Positions 35,333-45,134 of a DNA stretch of 64,000 bases are shown here, one piece after another; within the stretch, counting starts at the first letter, position 1; each line of letters begins with the position of its first letter. Below the pieces are notes generated by a model, which saw only the letters and a list, made by a program, of their open reading frames with translations, ran no database searches and had not been told where the DNA came from. The stretch comes from Malaciobacter mytili LMG 24559 (GTDB lineage Bacteria > Campylobacterota > Campylobacteria > Campylobacterales > Arcobacteraceae). The position numbers were made by a program, and so were the translations under genes. The stretch is from contig NZ_CP031219.1 of the NCBI RefSeq assembly GCF_003346775.1, positions 2,294,001-2,358,000 on the forward strand, written 5' to 3'.

Positions 35333-35821
35333 TTAAGCAGCCTCTTCTTCTTTTTTTCTTCTAAGAGCATCAAGACCAATAGTAAAGTTTCTAACAGGTC
35401 CCATCCATACAGATGCAAGCATTCCAAGAAGTTCTTCTCTAGATGGTAATTTAGCAAATGCATTAACTCTTGCAAGATCAGCAATTTGACCTTCAATGAT
35501 ACCAGATTTAATTGCAAATTTTTCTTTATTTGCTTCAGCAAATTTATCAGCAACTTTACAAGCAGAGATTTGATCTTCTGACCATAAGAAAATGTTAGTT
35601 CCACTTAACTCAACATCTCCTAACTCAGCATTTTTAACTGCAACTGTTACTAATGTATTTTTTGCAACTTGAACTTTAGTATTGTTAGCTTTTGCTTCTT
35701 TTCTTAATCTTTCTAACTCTTTATGAGTAAGTCCTTTATAATCACATACTACTATAGCTAATGATTGTTTAAACTCAGAAGTTAAGAAATCAACTACTTC
35801 AGCTTTTTGTTGTTTAGTCAT
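35333..35821 (-). CDS. rplJ: 50S ribosomal protein L10
   Basis: 162 residues, starting MTKQQKAEVVDFLTSEF and including CDYKGLTHKELERLRKE and GPVRNFTIGLDALRRKKEE. It forms the stalk base and binds L7/L12 dimers. Preceded by a structured L10 leader (35822-35935) through which it probably represses its own operon. Normal length. Confidence 0.99.
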   Translation of the reverse strand: MTKQQKAEVVDFLTSEFKQSLAIVVCDYKGLTHKELERLRKEAKANNTKVQVAKNTLVTVAVKNAELGDVELSGTNIFLWSEDQISACKVADKFAEANKEKFAIKSGIIEGQIADLARVNAFAKLPSREELLGMLASVWMGPVRNFTIGLDALRRKKEEEAA

Positions 35822-35935
35822 TTTTTATTCCTCCTTCCAAAACATGAAACTTAAGCAGGTCTTACAAAAAACGGAGGTGTTTTTTACCGGCTGTCTTCAG
35901 TTTTATATCAGTGTTTTGATAACACTCAATAATAT
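35822..35935 (-). ncRNA. Ribosomal protein L10 leader
   Basis: The transcribed leader of rplJ contains AGACAGCCGG, then a hairpin A6CACCTCCGTT-type stem (around 35865-35885), then GACCTGCTTAAG before the GGAGG ribosome site. This order matches the conserved L10 leader fold, whose kink-turn binds L10-L12 and blocks translation. Recognised by pattern, not by a covariance search; ends are approximate. Confidence 0.6.
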
Positions 35936-35984
35936 TGAAAACTTCAACACTATTGAATGTTATGGTTAAATAAGGAGTTTATCC

Positions 35985-36683
35985 TTATTTAACATCCATT
36001 AATTCTACTGTGTCTAATCTAATTGATGGAGACATAGTTAATGATACTGCTGCATTTGTAATATATTTACCTTTAGCAGTAGAAGGTTTTGCTTTATTAA
36101 TTGCTGCAACGAAAGCTCTAATGTTTTCGTTAATTGCTTCACCAGAGAAAGAAACTTTTCCAACTGCTGCTTGCATATTACCTTTTTTATCAACTCTATA
36201 TGTAACTTGACCACCTTTAGCATCATTAACTGCTTTAGTTACGTCCATTGTTACTGTTCCAGTTTTTGGATTTGGCATTAAACCTTTTGGTCCTAAGATT
36301 CTACCAACTTTTCCTACAATTCCCATGCAATCAGGAGTTGCAATTAAAACATCAAAGTTGATATTACCAGCTTGAATATCAGCTGCTAAATCATCATTTC
36401 CAACAATATCTGCACCAGCTGCTTTTGCTTCATCCATTTTAGTTCCCTTAGCAAAAACTGCAACTCTAACAGTTTTACCAGTACCATTTGGAAGAACAAC
36501 TGCACCTCTAATCATATGGTCAGCATGTCTTGGATCTACATTTAGGTTTAATGCAATTTCAACACTTTCGTCAAATTTTGCAGACTTTAACTCTTTTAAG
36601 TGATTACAAGCTTCTGCTAAAGAGTAGCTTCTATCTTCAATTTTTTCTAATAATGCTTTATATCTTTTTGAAACTTTTGCCAT
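35985..36683 (-). CDS. rplA: 50S ribosomal protein L1
   Basis: 232 residues, full length. Contains [20 protein letters not shown] and the signature [14 protein letters not shown]. It builds the L1 stalk that guides E-site tRNA and in many bacteria represses the L11-L1 operon. A small hairpin (near 36720-36744) lies between rplK and this gene and could be an L1 target; inference. Confidence 0.99.
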   Translation of the reverse strand: MAKVSKRYKALLEKIEDRSYSLAEACNHLKELKSAKFDESVEIALNLNVDPRHADHMIRGAVVLPNGTGKTVRVAVFAKGTKMDEAKAAGADIVGNDDLAADIQAGNINFDVLIATPDCMGIVGKVGRILGPKGLMPNPKTGTVTMDVTKAVNDAKGGQVTYRVDKKGNMQAAVGKVSFSGEAINENIRAFVAAINKAKPSTAKGKYITNAAVSLTMSPSIRLDTVELMDVK

Positions 36684-36754
36684 TTTATTCTCCGCAATTT
36701 TTTTATTTGCTACCGCCTATTTATAGTCTGGTGGTGAGACTTATAAAACACGAA

Positions 36755-37180
36755 TTATGCTTCTACGTCAATACCCATAGATCTAGCAGAACCAGCAACA
36801 ATTTTTGCAGCTTGCTCTTTATCATCTGTATTTAAGTCAGCTATTTTCATATCAACTATTTCTAAAACTTGTTCTTTAGTTAATTTTCCAACTTTGTTTT
36901 TAAGTGGATTATCTGAACCTTTTTTAACTCCAGAGATTTTTTTAATTAAATCTGTCATTGGTGGTTGTTTTAATTCAAATGTAAAACTTTTATCTGTATA
37001 AACAGTAATTTCTACAGGGATTGTGTATCCTGCTTTATCTTTTGTTTTTTCATTAAATGCTTTACAAAATTCCATAATATTAACACCTCTTTGACCAAGA
37101 GCAGGTCCTACTGGAGGTGATGGATTTGCAGCACCAGCTGGTATTTGAAGTTTAAGTTTACCTTGTACTTTTTTAGCCAT
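36755..37180 (-). CDS. rplK: 50S ribosomal protein L11
   Basis: 141 residues. Proline-rich N-domain ([20 protein letters not shown]) and the C-domain signature region [10 protein letters not shown] are intact. It is part of the GTPase-associated centre with 23S rRNA. A striking 18-bp inverted repeat (37213-37272) separates it from nusG. Confidence 0.99.
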   Translation of the reverse strand: MAKKVQGKLKLQIPAGAANPSPPVGPALGQRGVNIMEFCKAFNEKTKDKAGYTIPVEITVYTDKSFTFELKQPPMTDLIKKISGVKKGSDNPLKNKVGKLTKEQVLEIVDMKIADLNTDDKEQAAKIVAGSARSMGIDVEA

Positions 37181-37212
37181 CTAAAATTCCTTTTCTAAAT
37201 TTAATAATAATG

Positions 37213-37272
37213 TATAGGCATTAGGCAATAAAACTACAGTGAGAAGCAAGTTTATATTGCCTAATGCCTATA
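37213..37272 (-). repeat. Perfect 18-bp inverted repeat between nusG and rplK
   Basis: TATAGGCATTAGGCAATA at 37213-37230 and its exact reverse complement at 37255-37272, with a 24-base loop. It begins 8 bp after the nusG stop. No T-run follows in the direction of transcription, so a processing site, mRNA stabiliser or protein-binding hairpin fits better than a terminator. Confidence 0.75.
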
Positions 37273-37279
37273 GATAATG

Positions 37280-37807
37280 TTATATTACTCTTTCTACTTG
37301 CGTATAAGAGATTTCAACTGGAGTATTTCTTCCAAAAATAGAAACATTCAGTTTTAAAATACCTGCAGTCATATCAAAATCTTCAACAATTCCGTTGAAG
37401 TTTGCAAATGGACCTTCATTAATTCTAACCATTTCACCTTCATCAAATGAAACTTTTGGTTTAGCAGCTGATCTATTATTAACTTTTTCTAAAATTAAAT
37501 TAATATCTTTTTCTGCTAATGGAGTTGGTTTTTTTGATTCACCAATAAATCTTCCAACTTTTGGCATTGATTGAATTCTATGCCATAATGCTGTATCTAA
37601 ATCAATTTTAGCAAAAGCATATGCTGGATATAAAGGTCTTTCAACAATTACTTTTTTGCTTTTTTTAATTTCAATTAAATCTTCTGTTGGAACTAGAACC
37701 TCTGCTATTCTATCATTACCCATCTCTTCAGCTAATTTTTCTAAAGCTTTTTTTACAGTTAATTCACTTCCAGAGTGAGTTTGAATTGCATACCATTTAT
37801 GTGCCAT
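37280..37807 (-). CDS. nusG: Transcription termination/antitermination factor NusG
   Basis: 175 residues. The NGN domain (KWYAIQTHSGSELTVKKAL, then RPLYPAYAFAKI) is followed by the KOW domain (EGEMVRINEGPFANFNG). It rides on RNA polymerase and links it to Rho or ribosomes. It starts 10 bp after secE, the usual pairing. Confidence 0.99.
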   Translation of the reverse strand: MAHKWYAIQTHSGSELTVKKALEKLAEEMGNDRIAEVLVPTEDLIEIKKSKKVIVERPLYPAYAFAKIDLDTALWHRIQSMPKVGRFIGESKKPTPLAEKDINLILEKVNNRSAAKPKVSFDEGEMVRINEGPFANFNGIVEDFDMTAGILKLNVSIFGRNTPVEISYTQVERVI

Positions 37808-37817
37808 TATTAAATCC

Positions 37818-38000
37818 TTAATTCATTACAGAAGATAAGCTTAATGACATTACTGCATCAATTAATGCTAAAAATAAAGTAATTACTGTTACCACAATAA
37901 ACACTGATAAATAAGCTGATCTGATTTGTTCTTTTATAGGAAAAATAACTTTAAATAGTTCTTCTTTAGCGTTTTTATAATAAGTTTTGAATTTATTCAC
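37818..38000 (-). CDS. secE: Preprotein translocase subunit SecE
   Basis: 60 residues, the short single-span form. An amphipathic N-terminal helix (TYYKNAKEELFKVIFPIKEQ) precedes one membrane helix (VFIVVTVITLFLALIDAVM). Essential partner of SecY in the inner-membrane protein channel. Lies between tRNA-Trp and nusG. Confidence 0.95.
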   Translation of the reverse strand: MNKFKTYYKNAKEELFKVIFPIKEQIRSAYLSVFIVVTVITLFLALIDAVMSLSLSSVMN

Positions 38001-38076
38001 AAGTGACTCCAGTATTTATTAAGCTTATAAAATTCTTTTAAAAGAAGTCAACTACTGCTTTTAAAAAAATTTAAAA

Positions 38077-38152
38077 TGGCAGGCCAGGAGGGACTCGAAC
38101 CCCCAACCATCGGATTTGGAATCCGGCGCTCTACCATTGGAGCTACTGACCT
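38077..38152 (-). tRNA. tRNA-Trp (anticodon CCA)
   Basis: 76 bases with encoded CCA end and a complete cloverleaf; the anticodon loop ATTCCAAAT gives CCA. It lies between rpmG and secE, as in many Campylobacterota and other bacteria. Confidence 0.97.
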
Positions 38153-38176
38153 GTGAGTAAAGAGTAAGTCAAAGTC

Positions 38177-38344
38177 TTACGACTTTAACTTAACTTCTTT
38201 ATGAATTGTGTGTTTTTTTAATCTTGGACTATATTTTTTAACCTCAAATTTCTCACTATGAGTTTTTGGGTTTTTCCAAGTAGTGTAGTTAATATCTCCA
38301 CTTTCTTGACATTTTAATCCAATTTTTATTCTAATTGCTGCCAT
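38177..38344 (-). CDS. rpmG: 50S ribosomal protein L33
   Basis: 55 residues: starts [20 protein letters not shown] and ends [13 protein letters not shown]. It has only one of the four zinc-binding cysteines of classical L33, so it is the zinc-independent form. It lies 10 bp after tuf in the same transcription unit and is too short to be picked up by size-based gene calling. Confidence 0.95.
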   Translation of the reverse strand: MAAIRIKIGLKCQESGDINYTTWKNPKTHSEKFEVKKYSPRLKKHTIHKEVKLKS

Positions 38345-38354
38345 GAATCAACCC

Positions 38355-39563
38355 TTACTCGATGATTTCTGCAACAACTCCAGCACCTACAGTTCTACCA
38401 CCTTCTCTAATAGCAAACTTAGTACCTTTTTCTAGAGCAATTGGAGCAACTAATTCAACTGTCATTTCTACGTTATCACCTGGCATAACCATTTCTACAC
38501 CCTCAGGTAAAGAAATTGAACCAGTAACGTCTGTTGTTCTTACATAGAATTGTGGTCTATATCCTGAGAAGAATGGAGTATGTCTTCCACCCTCTTCTTT
38601 AGAAAGAATATACACTTCACATCTGAATTTTGTATGAGGTGTGATTGAACCTGGTTTAACTAAAACTTGTCCTCTTTCAACATCCTCTTTTTTGATACCT
38701 CTTAGTAAAACACCGCAGTTATCACCAGCAACACCTTGTTCCATTTCTTTTCTGAACATTTCAATACCAGTAACTGTAGTAGTTTGAGTATCTTTGATAC
38801 CAACGATCTCAATAGTTTCACCTAATTTAACTGTACCTTTTTCAATTCTACCAGTAACAACTGTTCCTCTTCCTGAGATAGAGAAAACGTCTTCTACAGG
38901 CATTAAGAATGCTTGATCAACATCTCTAGCTGGAGTTGGAATATAAGTATCAACTGCATCCATTAAAGCCATGATTTTTTCAGACCATGCACCTAAAGTA
39001 CCAGTTTTAGCTTCTTCTAAAGCTTTAAATGCAGAACCTGCAATAATTGGAGTGTCATCACCTGGGAAATCATACTCAGATAATAATTCTCTAATTTCCA
39101 TTTCAACTAGTTCTAACATCTCTTCTCTATCTTCTTCATCTAGTTGATCTTCTTTGTTCATAAATACAACGATATATGGAACACCAACTTGTTTAGATAA
39201 TAGAATGTGCTCTCTTGTTTGAGCCATTGGTCCATCTGTTGAAGCAATAACTAAGATAGCACCGTCCATTTGTGCAGCACCAGTAATCATGTTTTTAACA
39301 TAATCGGCGTGTCCTGGACAATCTACGTGTGCATAGTGTCTTGCATCTGTTTCATACTCAATATGAGAAGTAGCAATTGTAATTCCTCTTTCTCTTTCTT
39401 CTGGTGCATTATCGATTTGATCGTAATCCATCATTTTTGCGTTACCCTTAACTGCTAATACTGCAGAAATTGCAGCAGTTAAAGTAGTTTTACCGTGGTC
39501 AACGTGACCAATTGTACCAATGTTAACATGCGGCTTGCTTCGTTCGAACTTTTCTTTTGCCAT
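38355..39563 (-). CDS. tuf: Translation elongation factor Tu
   Basis: 402 residues. The GTPase motifs are G1 GHVDHGKT, G3 DCPGH and G4 NKED, where most EF-Tu have NKCD or NKAD, followed by an acidic QLDEEDREE stretch. Domains 2 and 3 are intact ([33 protein letters not shown]). It delivers aminoacyl-tRNA to the ribosome. It is preceded by a tRNA cluster in the same order as at the E. coli tufB locus (Thr-Tyr-Gly), so it may be cut from a tRNA-mRNA precursor. Confidence 0.99.
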   Translation of the reverse strand: MAKEKFERSKPHVNIGTIGHVDHGKTTLTAAISAVLAVKGNAKMMDYDQIDNAPEERERGITIATSHIEYETDARHYAHVDCPGHADYVKNMITGAAQMDGAILVIASTDGPMAQTREHILLSKQVGVPYIVVFMNKEDQLDEEDREEMLELVEMEIRELLSEYDFPGDDTPIIAGSAFKALEEAKTGTLGAWSEKIMALMDAVDTYIPTPARDVDQAFLMPVEDVFSISGRGTVVTGRIEKGTVKLGETIEIVGIKDTQTTTVTGIEMFRKEMEQGVAGDNCGVLLRGIKKEDVERGQVLVKPGSITPHTKFRCEVYILSKEEGGRHTPFFSGYRPQFYVRTTDVTGSISLPEGVEMVMPGDNVEMTVELVAPIALEKGTKFAIREGGRTVGAGVVAEIIE

Positions 39564-39592
39564 TGAAATTCCCCTTAAAGATTTTAAAAATT

Positions 39593-39636
39593 CCCTCTGA
39601 GTAGATAAGCCATATAAAGCTTCTCTATTCAGAGGG
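39593..39636 (-). promoter_or_regulatory. Hairpin in the tuf leader
   Basis: CCCTCTGA (39593-39600) pairs with TCAGAGGG (39629-39636), with extra pairing inside the loop. It lies about 30 bp before the tuf start and is followed by AATTTTT in the transcribed direction, so it could act as an attenuator or a processing signal. Confidence 0.5.
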
Positions 39637-39655
39637 TTTAATATTTTTATTATCG

Positions 39656-39707
39656 CATACAGCTTAGAAATAGTGCCAAAAACTTAGCAAAATTTCTAAG
39701 CTGTATG
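39656..39707 (-). repeat. Perfect 16-bp inverted repeat between tRNA-Gly and tuf
   Basis: CATACAGCTTAGAAAT (39656-39671) and its reverse complement (39692-39707) enclose a 20-base loop. Position between tRNA-Gly and tuf suggests an RNase III-type cut that separates tRNAs from tuf mRNA; inference. Confidence 0.65.
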
Positions 39708-39812
39708 ATTAAAAATCGTATTATATCAAAAATTAGATTACAGGGAGATTACATATTTAGAGTTATATACAAGAATGTGCTTATAACTCAGCTCCCAGTA
39801 TCAATAAATAAA

Positions 39813-39889
39813 TGGAGCGGGAGACGAGACTCGAACTCGCGACAATCTGCTTGGAAGGCAGAAGCTCTAGCCAACTGAGCTACTCCCGC
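39813..39889 (-). tRNA. tRNA-Gly (anticodon TCC)
   Basis: 77 bases with CCA end; complete cloverleaf, acceptor GCGGGAG paired with CTCCCGC, anticodon TCC. Confidence 0.97.
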
Positions 39890-39900
39890 AATCATTTGCG

Positions 39901-39985
39901 TGGTGGTGAGAGAAGGATTTGAACCTTCGAAGCCATAGGCGGGAGATTTACAGTCTCCTGGATTTGACCACTCTCCAACCTCACC
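39901..39985 (-). tRNA. tRNA-Tyr (anticodon GTA)
   Basis: 85 bases with a long variable arm, as expected for bacterial tRNA-Tyr; acceptor GGTGAGG; anticodon GTA in CTGTAAA; CCA encoded. Confidence 0.97.
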
Positions 39986-40046
39986 GTTGAAAATTATTAA
40001 TCTGGTCAAGCGCTGATCTTTTAAAGATTACGCACGACAATAAAAA

Positions 40047-40123
40047 TGGAGCTGGTGAAGGGACTTGAACCCCCGACCTGCTGATTACAAATCAGCTGCT
40101 CTAGCCAACTGAGCTACACCAGC
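40047..40123 (-). tRNA. tRNA-Thr (anticodon TGT)
   Basis: 77 bases with acceptor GCTGGTG paired with CACCAGC, anticodon TGT in TTTGTAA, CCA encoded. Confidence 0.97.
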
Positions 40124-40131
40124 GTCCAAAA

Positions 40132-40207
40132 TGGTGGCGCGGGGCAGAATCGAACTGCCGACACAAGGATTTTCAGTCCTTTGCTCTACCGACTGAGCTA
40201 CCGAGCC
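40132..40207 (-). tRNA. tRNA-Phe (anticodon GAA)
   Basis: 76 bases with anticodon GAA in CTGAAAA and CCA encoded. The acceptor stem GGCTCGG faces CCGCGCC, leaving a T-C mismatch at positions 4 and 69. First gene of the tRNA-tuf-rpo transcription block. Confidence 0.95.
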
Positions 40208-40245
40208 ACTTCCTAAATTGGAGTGAAATTATACACATAGTTTTA

Positions 40246-41406
40246 TTAAATTTTGCTTAATTTAGATACAAGTTCTTTAAAAAGATTTCCTCTATGTGCA
40301 TATGAACTAAATTGATCTAAAGAAGCAGCAGCAGGCGAAAGCATTGCAACTGCGCTTTTATGGTGTTTCAATGCTATTTCTTCAACTGCTTTTTCTAAGA
40401 TTTCACAAGCAGTTACTTTTATATTATATTGTTTGCAAAAGTTTAAAACTCTTTGTAAATTAATCCCTATAGCAAAAACTTCAATATTTAACTCTTTAAT
40501 ATACTCAAATAAAGGTTCTAAGTTTGCACCTTTATCATCTCCACCAAGAATTAAAAATATCTCTTGTTGTTTATAAGGAATTATTGCATTTATAGTAGCA
40601 TCCACATTAGTAGCTTTACTATCATTTATCCATAATCTATCTAAACTATCATAAACTTCTTCAATTTTATGCTTATCTATTATAAAAGAATTGATTTTTT
40701 CATAATCAATTTCATCAAATAAAATTTTTTGAGTTGCCATTGCTAAAAGAGCATCTAATAAAAATGGCTCTTTAAATTTAATTTTTGATTTATCTATATT
40801 AAACTCTTTTGCTAAATCATTACTATTTTTATATGTGATTTTATAAGCATTTGTAGGATAATCTTTAAATTCTTCTGGTATTATAGCTATTTCACCTTCT
40901 TTCATAAAATCAAGAGGTTTTAATTTAGCTAATTTATACTCTTCATATGAACCATGCCAAGAGATATGATCTTCACTAATTGGAAGCAAGATATATAAGC
41001 TTGGTTTTGCTTTATTTGTATAATGTAAAGTAAATGAAGAAGTTTCTAAAATCCATATTTTAGCATTTGTATCTAATTTACATGTGGGAACTCCAATATT
41101 TCCTCCATATACACTATTATACTTTTCTAAAAGATACTGTGTCATTTGAGTTGTAGTTGTTTTTCCATTTGTTCCACTAATCCAAATAGAAAATGGCATT
41201 ACATCAAATAAATAGTCATAATCACTTTGAAGATTTTTTGCTTGTTTCACCATATTATTTGAAGGGGGAATTCCAGGACTTACAATTGTTACCTCATCAG
41301 AATTTTTATCATATAAATTAAAATCATTATCATCATATAAAGTTACATCAACAAACTTTTCTTTTAATGCTTGTGCAGTAATACCTTTACCTAAAACTCT
41401 AATCAT
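40246..41406 (-). CDS. murD: UDP-N-acetylmuramoylalanine--D-glutamate ligase
   Basis: 386 residues, shorter than the approximately 440 of E. coli but usual for Campylobacterota. ATP loop SGTNGKTTTTQM, the central SEDHISWHGS, DRLWINDSKATN and GGDDKG motifs are all present. Adds D-glutamate to UDP-MurNAc-L-Ala in the cytoplasm. Its start codon overlaps the mraY stop by 1 bp, so the two wall genes are co-translated. Confidence 0.96.
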   Translation of the reverse strand: MIRVLGKGITAQALKEKFVDVTLYDDNDFNLYDKNSDEVTIVSPGIPPSNNMVKQAKNLQSDYDYLFDVMPFSIWISGTNGKTTTTQMTQYLLEKYNSVYGGNIGVPTCKLDTNAKIWILETSSFTLHYTNKAKPSLYILLPISEDHISWHGSYEEYKLAKLKPLDFMKEGEIAIIPEEFKDYPTNAYKITYKNSNDLAKEFNIDKSKIKFKEPFLLDALLAMATQKILFDEIDYEKINSFIIDKHKIEEVYDSLDRLWINDSKATNVDATINAIIPYKQQEIFLILGGDDKGANLEPLFEYIKELNIEVFAIGINLQRVLNFCKQYNIKVTACEILEKAVEEIALKHHKSAVAMLSPAAASLDQFSSYAHRGNLFKELVSKLSKI

Positions 41407-42467
41407 TATCTAACCTTTAAACTCATTAGTGCCAATAGATTTGTCATAAATGAAATTATCCAAAATCGTACAATAATTTTATTTTCTTTCCAACCTTTTT
41501 GCTCAAAGTGGTGATGTATTGGAGCCATTAGAAAAACTCTTTTTTGTCTTAATTTATATGAACCAACTTGTAGTATCACAGAAACTGTTTCTAAAACAAA
41601 AATAAACCCAATTAAGATTAAAAGAATTTCAGACTTACCAACAATAGCCATATAGCCCATAAAAGCACCAAGAGGTAAGCTTCCACTATCTCCCATAAAA
41701 ATTTGTGCAGGATGAGAGTTATACCATAAAAATGCGATTAATGAACCAATAATACAAGCACCTAAGATTGCTAATTCTCCTGTAAGCTTTATATTTGGTA
41801 AGAGAAGATAAGAAGATAAAATAGCATGACCTGTAATATAAATAATAATGGATAAAGTAAAAAAAGCCATAATTGAAGGAACTGTAGCAAGGCCATCTAA
41901 ACCATCAGTTAAATTAACTGCATTTGAAGTTGCAACTATTACTAAAATCCAAAAAAATGTAATAAAAAAGCCAATATCAAATAATGGCAATTTATAAAAA
42001 GGTGTATAAAGTTCAGTTGTGTGGTTGTAAAAAAAAAGTATTAAAACTACTATTGCTGCAGAAAAAACTTGAAAAATCAATTTCATTCTAGCACTTAATC
42101 CTGCATCATTTTTATTATTTGAAATCTTTGCATAATCATCTTTTATTCCAATTAAAGAAAAAAGAGCTAAAGTTAATAATCCTCCAACCACATAAAAATT
42201 GTTTAATTTTACTGTTAAAAGTGTAGCAATTATCGTTGAAAAGATAAAAACAACTCCACCCATTGTAGGAGTACCTGCTTTTACTTGGTGTGAATCTGGT
42301 GCATATTTATAAATAGGTTGTGATGCTTTTTTATTTTTAGCCCAAACAATGAACTTTGGTAAAAGATACATAGTTAAAAAAAATGAGATAAAAAAACCAA
42401 TTCCTGCTCTAACAGAAATATATTGAAATATATTAATATCTAAGTGTCTATAAAACCAATAAAACAA
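41406..42467 (-). CDS. mraY: Phospho-N-acetylmuramoyl-pentapeptide transferase
   Basis: 353 residues from a TTG at 42465-42467 that has AAGG upstream and gives [10 protein letters not shown] as the N-terminus, matching the length of Campylobacter MraY. The longer frame to 42569 would run into the opposite gene gpmI and is rejected. About ten membrane segments; catalytic motifs DDYAK, TDGLDGL and [11 protein letters not shown] are present. It transfers phospho-MurNAc-pentapeptide to undecaprenyl phosphate to make lipid I. Confidence 0.93.
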   Translation of the reverse strand: MFYWFYRHLDINIFQYISVRAGIGFFISFFLTMYLLPKFIVWAKNKKASQPIYKYAPDSHQVKAGTPTMGGVVFIFSTIIATLLTVKLNNFYVVGGLLTLALFSLIGIKDDYAKISNNKNDAGLSARMKLIFQVFSAAIVVLILFFYNHTTELYTPFYKLPLFDIGFFITFFWILVIVATSNAVNLTDGLDGLATVPSIMAFFTLSIIIYITGHAILSSYLLLPNIKLTGELAILGACIIGSLIAFLWYNSHPAQIFMGDSGSLPLGAFMGYMAIVGKSEILLILIGFIFVLETVSVILQVGSYKLRQKRVFLMAPIHHHFEQKGWKENKIIVRFWIISFMTNLLALMSLKVR

Positions 42468-42562
42468 ATTTAAACCTTCATTTGGATATAATCGTGCGAT
42501 TATATTATATAATACCAAATAATTAGATAAATTTTTTGATTGGTAATAAAAAAAGGTTTCGA

Positions 42563-44038
42563 ATGACAAATAAAACTATTTTAGTAATAACTGATGGTAT
42601 TGGACACAATAACTCAGATAGTTTTAATGCTTTTAAAAATGCAAATACTCCTACATATGACTATCTATTTAAAAATGTTCCATATTCATTAATTCATACT
42701 TACGGGAACTATGTTGGACTTCCAGATGGACAAATGGGTAATAGTGAAGTTGGACATATGACAATAGGAAGTGGAAGAATTTTATATCAGGATTTAGTAA
42801 AAATTAATCTAGCAATAAAAGATAATACTTTAAAAGATAATGAGATATTAAAAAATACAATTTCTAACTCAAATAATCTTCACTTAATTGGTTTAGTAAG
42901 TGATGGTGGTGTTCACTCTCATATTGAACATATTATCGCCCTTGCAAAAATTGCAAAAGCTAATGGAAAAAAAGTATTTATTCACGTAATAACTGATGGA
43001 AGAGATGTTGCATATAATTGTGCAAATAAGTATATACAACAATTAATTGAAATTTGTGATGAAGATATTGTAATTGCAACTATTTCAGGAAGATACTATG
43101 CTATGGATAGGGATAACAGATGGGAAAGGGTAAAAAAAGCTTATGATGCTATTGTTTTTGCTAACCCTAAAACTTCAATGCCTATTTGTACATATGTAGA
43201 AGAATCATATAAAAAAGAGATATTTGATGAGTTTATTGAGCCAACTTCTTTTGAAGGCTTTAATGGAATACAAAATAATGATGGAATAATTTTTTGTAAT
43301 TTTAGAAGCGACAGAATGAGAGAAATCTCTTCAGTTTTTGCAAAAAAAGAGTTTAGTGAATTTGAAATAAAAGAATTATCATTAAATATTGCAACAATGA
43401 CGCAATATGATAAAAATACTCCTTTACCTATTTTATTTCCAAAAGAAAGCCCTAAAAATACCCTTGCAGAAGTTATTTCAAATGCAGAATTATCACAGTT
43501 ACATACAGCAGAAACAGAAAAATATGCCCATGTTACATTTTTCTTTAATGGAGGAGTTGAAGAGCCTGTATTAAATGAAAGTAGAGTATTAATTCCATCT
43601 CCTAGTGTTGCAACTTATGATTTACAGCCACAAATGAGTGCACCTGAAGTTGGTGAAACTGTAAGAAAAGCAATGCAAGAAGAACAAGATTTTATTGTAG
43701 TAAATTTTGCAAATGGAGATATGGTAGGACATACAGGAGTTTATGAAGCTGCCATTAAAGCTGTTGAGGCAGTGGATTTAGAGCTAGGACTTATAATTGA
43801 AAAAGCAAAAGAAAAAGGATATAATCTAATACTTACAAGTGATCATGGAAACTGTGAAATGATGAAAGATGAAAATGGAAATACTCTTACAAATCATACA
43901 GTTGGTGATGTATATTGCTTTGTAATTGCAAATAATGTAAAAGAAGTTAAAACTGGTGGACTAAATAATATAGCTCCAACTGTTTTAAAACTGATGAATT
44001 TAGATATTCCAGAAGAGATGGATGAACCATTAATTTAA
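42563..44038 (+). CDS. gpmI: 2,3-bisphosphoglycerate-independent phosphoglycerate mutase
   Basis: 491 residues from ATG 42563 ([16 protein letters not shown]), with AAAGG upstream; an earlier ATG at 42536 would add unrelated residues. Metal-binding ITDGIGHN, phosphoserine nucleophile in MGNSEVGHM, and later [11 protein letters not shown] and NHTVGDV are present. Interconverts 3- and 2-phosphoglycerate in glycolysis, needing Mn(II). Divergent from mraY across 95 bp of AT-rich promoter sequence. Confidence 0.97.
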   Translation: MTNKTILVITDGIGHNNSDSFNAFKNANTPTYDYLFKNVPYSLIHTYGNYVGLPDGQMGNSEVGHMTIGSGRILYQDLVKINLAIKDNTLKDNEILKNTISNSNNLHLIGLVSDGGVHSHIEHIIALAKIAKANGKKVFIHVITDGRDVAYNCANKYIQQLIEICDEDIVIATISGRYYAMDRDNRWERVKKAYDAIVFANPKTSMPICTYVEESYKKEIFDEFIEPTSFEGFNGIQNNDGIIFCNFRSDRMREISSVFAKKEFSEFEIKELSLNIATMTQYDKNTPLPILFPKESPKNTLAEVISNAELSQLHTAETEKYAHVTFFFNGGVEEPVLNESRVLIPSPSVATYDLQPQMSAPEVGETVRKAMQEEQDFIVVNFANGDMVGHTGVYEAAIKAVEAVDLELGLIIEKAKEKGYNLILTSDHGNCEMMKDENGNTLTNHTVGDVYCFVIANNVKEVKTGGLNNIAPTVLKLMNLDIPEEMDEPLI

Positions 44039-44048
44039 AAGGAAAAAT

Positions 44049-44429
44049 ATGGCATTAAATGAAATTAAATCAGATTTAAAAAATTTAAATATATTAATAG
44101 TAGAAGATGGAAAAGATATTATTAATATTATGAATAGAACTTTTAAAATGATAGTAAATCAAATATCCTTGGCAAATGATGGCGATAAAGCAATGGAATT
44201 ATATAAAACAAATAATCCAGATTTAATTCTAACTGATTTAAGAATGCCACATAAAGATGGTGTAGAATTTATAAAAGAGTTAAGAAAGATAGATTTAGAA
44301 ATTCCAATTATTGTAATTACAGCTTATGAAGATGATTTAAAAGAAGAAGAGAAGCAATTAGTAAATGCAATTTTTCCAAAACCTATAAATTTTATAGCAT
44401 TAGTAAATAAAATGAACGAGTTTTTATAA
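44049..44429 (+). CDS. CheY-like response regulator, receiver domain only
   Basis: 126 residues, a single receiver domain. Acidic pocket EDGKD near the N-terminus, phospho-acceptor Asp in LILTDLRMP, the switch Thr in VITAYEDD and Lys in FPKPINF. No output domain, so it must act by protein contact. Good ribosome site (AAGGA); 10 bp after gpmI and 7 bp before an ABC ATPase gene. No kinase gene is adjacent. Partner unknown. Confidence 0.9.
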   Translation: MALNEIKSDLKNLNILIVEDGKDIINIMNRTFKMIVNQISLANDGDKAMELYKTNNPDLILTDLRMPHKDGVEFIKELRKIDLEIPIIVITAYEDDLKEEEKQLVNAIFPKPINFIALVNKMNEFL

Positions 44430-44436
44430 GTTTATT

Positions 44437-45132
44437 ATGTTAAAGATTGAAGTTAAAGAATTAAATATATCACATCAAAATAAGCAATTAGTAGATATTA
44501 GTTTTAATATTGAAAATACTACTGCCTTAATTGGCGAAAGTGGTAGTGGAAAATCTTTAACTTTAAAAGCCCTTTTAAATTTATTACCTAGTGAGCTTAA
44601 TGTAAAACTTAATTTAAAAAGCCAATTTGAATTAGATGTTTCAAATATTGGATTTATTCCACAAAATCCTTTTACTTCTTTATCTCCTATGACAAAAATT
44701 AAAAATCAATTTTTTTGTGATAAGGAAAAGAAAAAAGAGCTATTAAACCTTGTAGGATTAGAAGAATGGGTTTTAAATAGATTTCCCATACAATTAAGTG
44801 GTGGTCAGCTTCAAAGAGTTGTTATTGCAATGGTATTAAGCAAAAAGATTAAACTTTTATTACTTGATGAACCAACTACTGCTTTAGATGAAAAAAGCAA
44901 AATAAAAATTATTGAGCTTATTAAACAAATTACTTCAAAGTTACAAATACCAATACTTTTTGTAACTCATGATATAGAATCAATTAAAACAATTTGTGAA
45001 AATTTAATAATTATAAAAAAAGGTAAAGTTATAGAAAAAGGTAAAACTTTAGAACTTATAAAAAATCCAAAAAATGACTATACTAAAGTATTAATTGATT
45101 CAAATTTTAAAAATAGAGAGTTTAGGAAATAA
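44437..45132 (+). CDS. Orphan ABC-transporter ATPase (DppD/OppD-like)
   Basis: 231 residues, one nucleotide-binding domain. Walker A GESGSGKS, Q-loop FIPQNPF, signature LSGGQLQ, Walker B LLLLDEP and the switch His in FVTHD are all present, so it should hydrolyse ATP. The Q-loop and TTALDEKS resemble peptide/nickel importer ATPases, but the C-terminal extension of that family is missing and no permease is adjacent. It ends 2 bp before the PBP1 gene. Transport substrate cannot be assigned. Confidence 0.85.
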   Translation: MLKIEVKELNISHQNKQLVDISFNIENTTALIGESGSGKSLTLKALLNLLPSELNVKLNLKSQFELDVSNIGFIPQNPFTSLSPMTKIKNQFFCDKEKKKELLNLVGLEEWVLNRFPIQLSGGQLQRVVIAMVLSKKIKLLLLDEPTTALDEKSKIKIIELIKQITSKLQIPILFVTHDIESIKTICENLIIIKKGKVIEKGKTLELIKNPKNDYTKVLIDSNFKNREFRK

Positions 45133-45134
45133 AG

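Noticed and set aside
35308-35604. 98-codon frame inside rplJ in a different frame
   Set aside because: Shadow of the L10 gene; low-complexity leucine-lysine content.
39788-40009. 73-codon frame on the minus strand across two tRNA genes
   Set aside because: It is simply the sequence of tRNA-Gly and tRNA-Tyr read through; no protein expected.
42468-42569. N-terminal extension of mraY
   Set aside because: It would overlap the start of gpmI; the TTG at 42467 with AAGG gives the usual family length.
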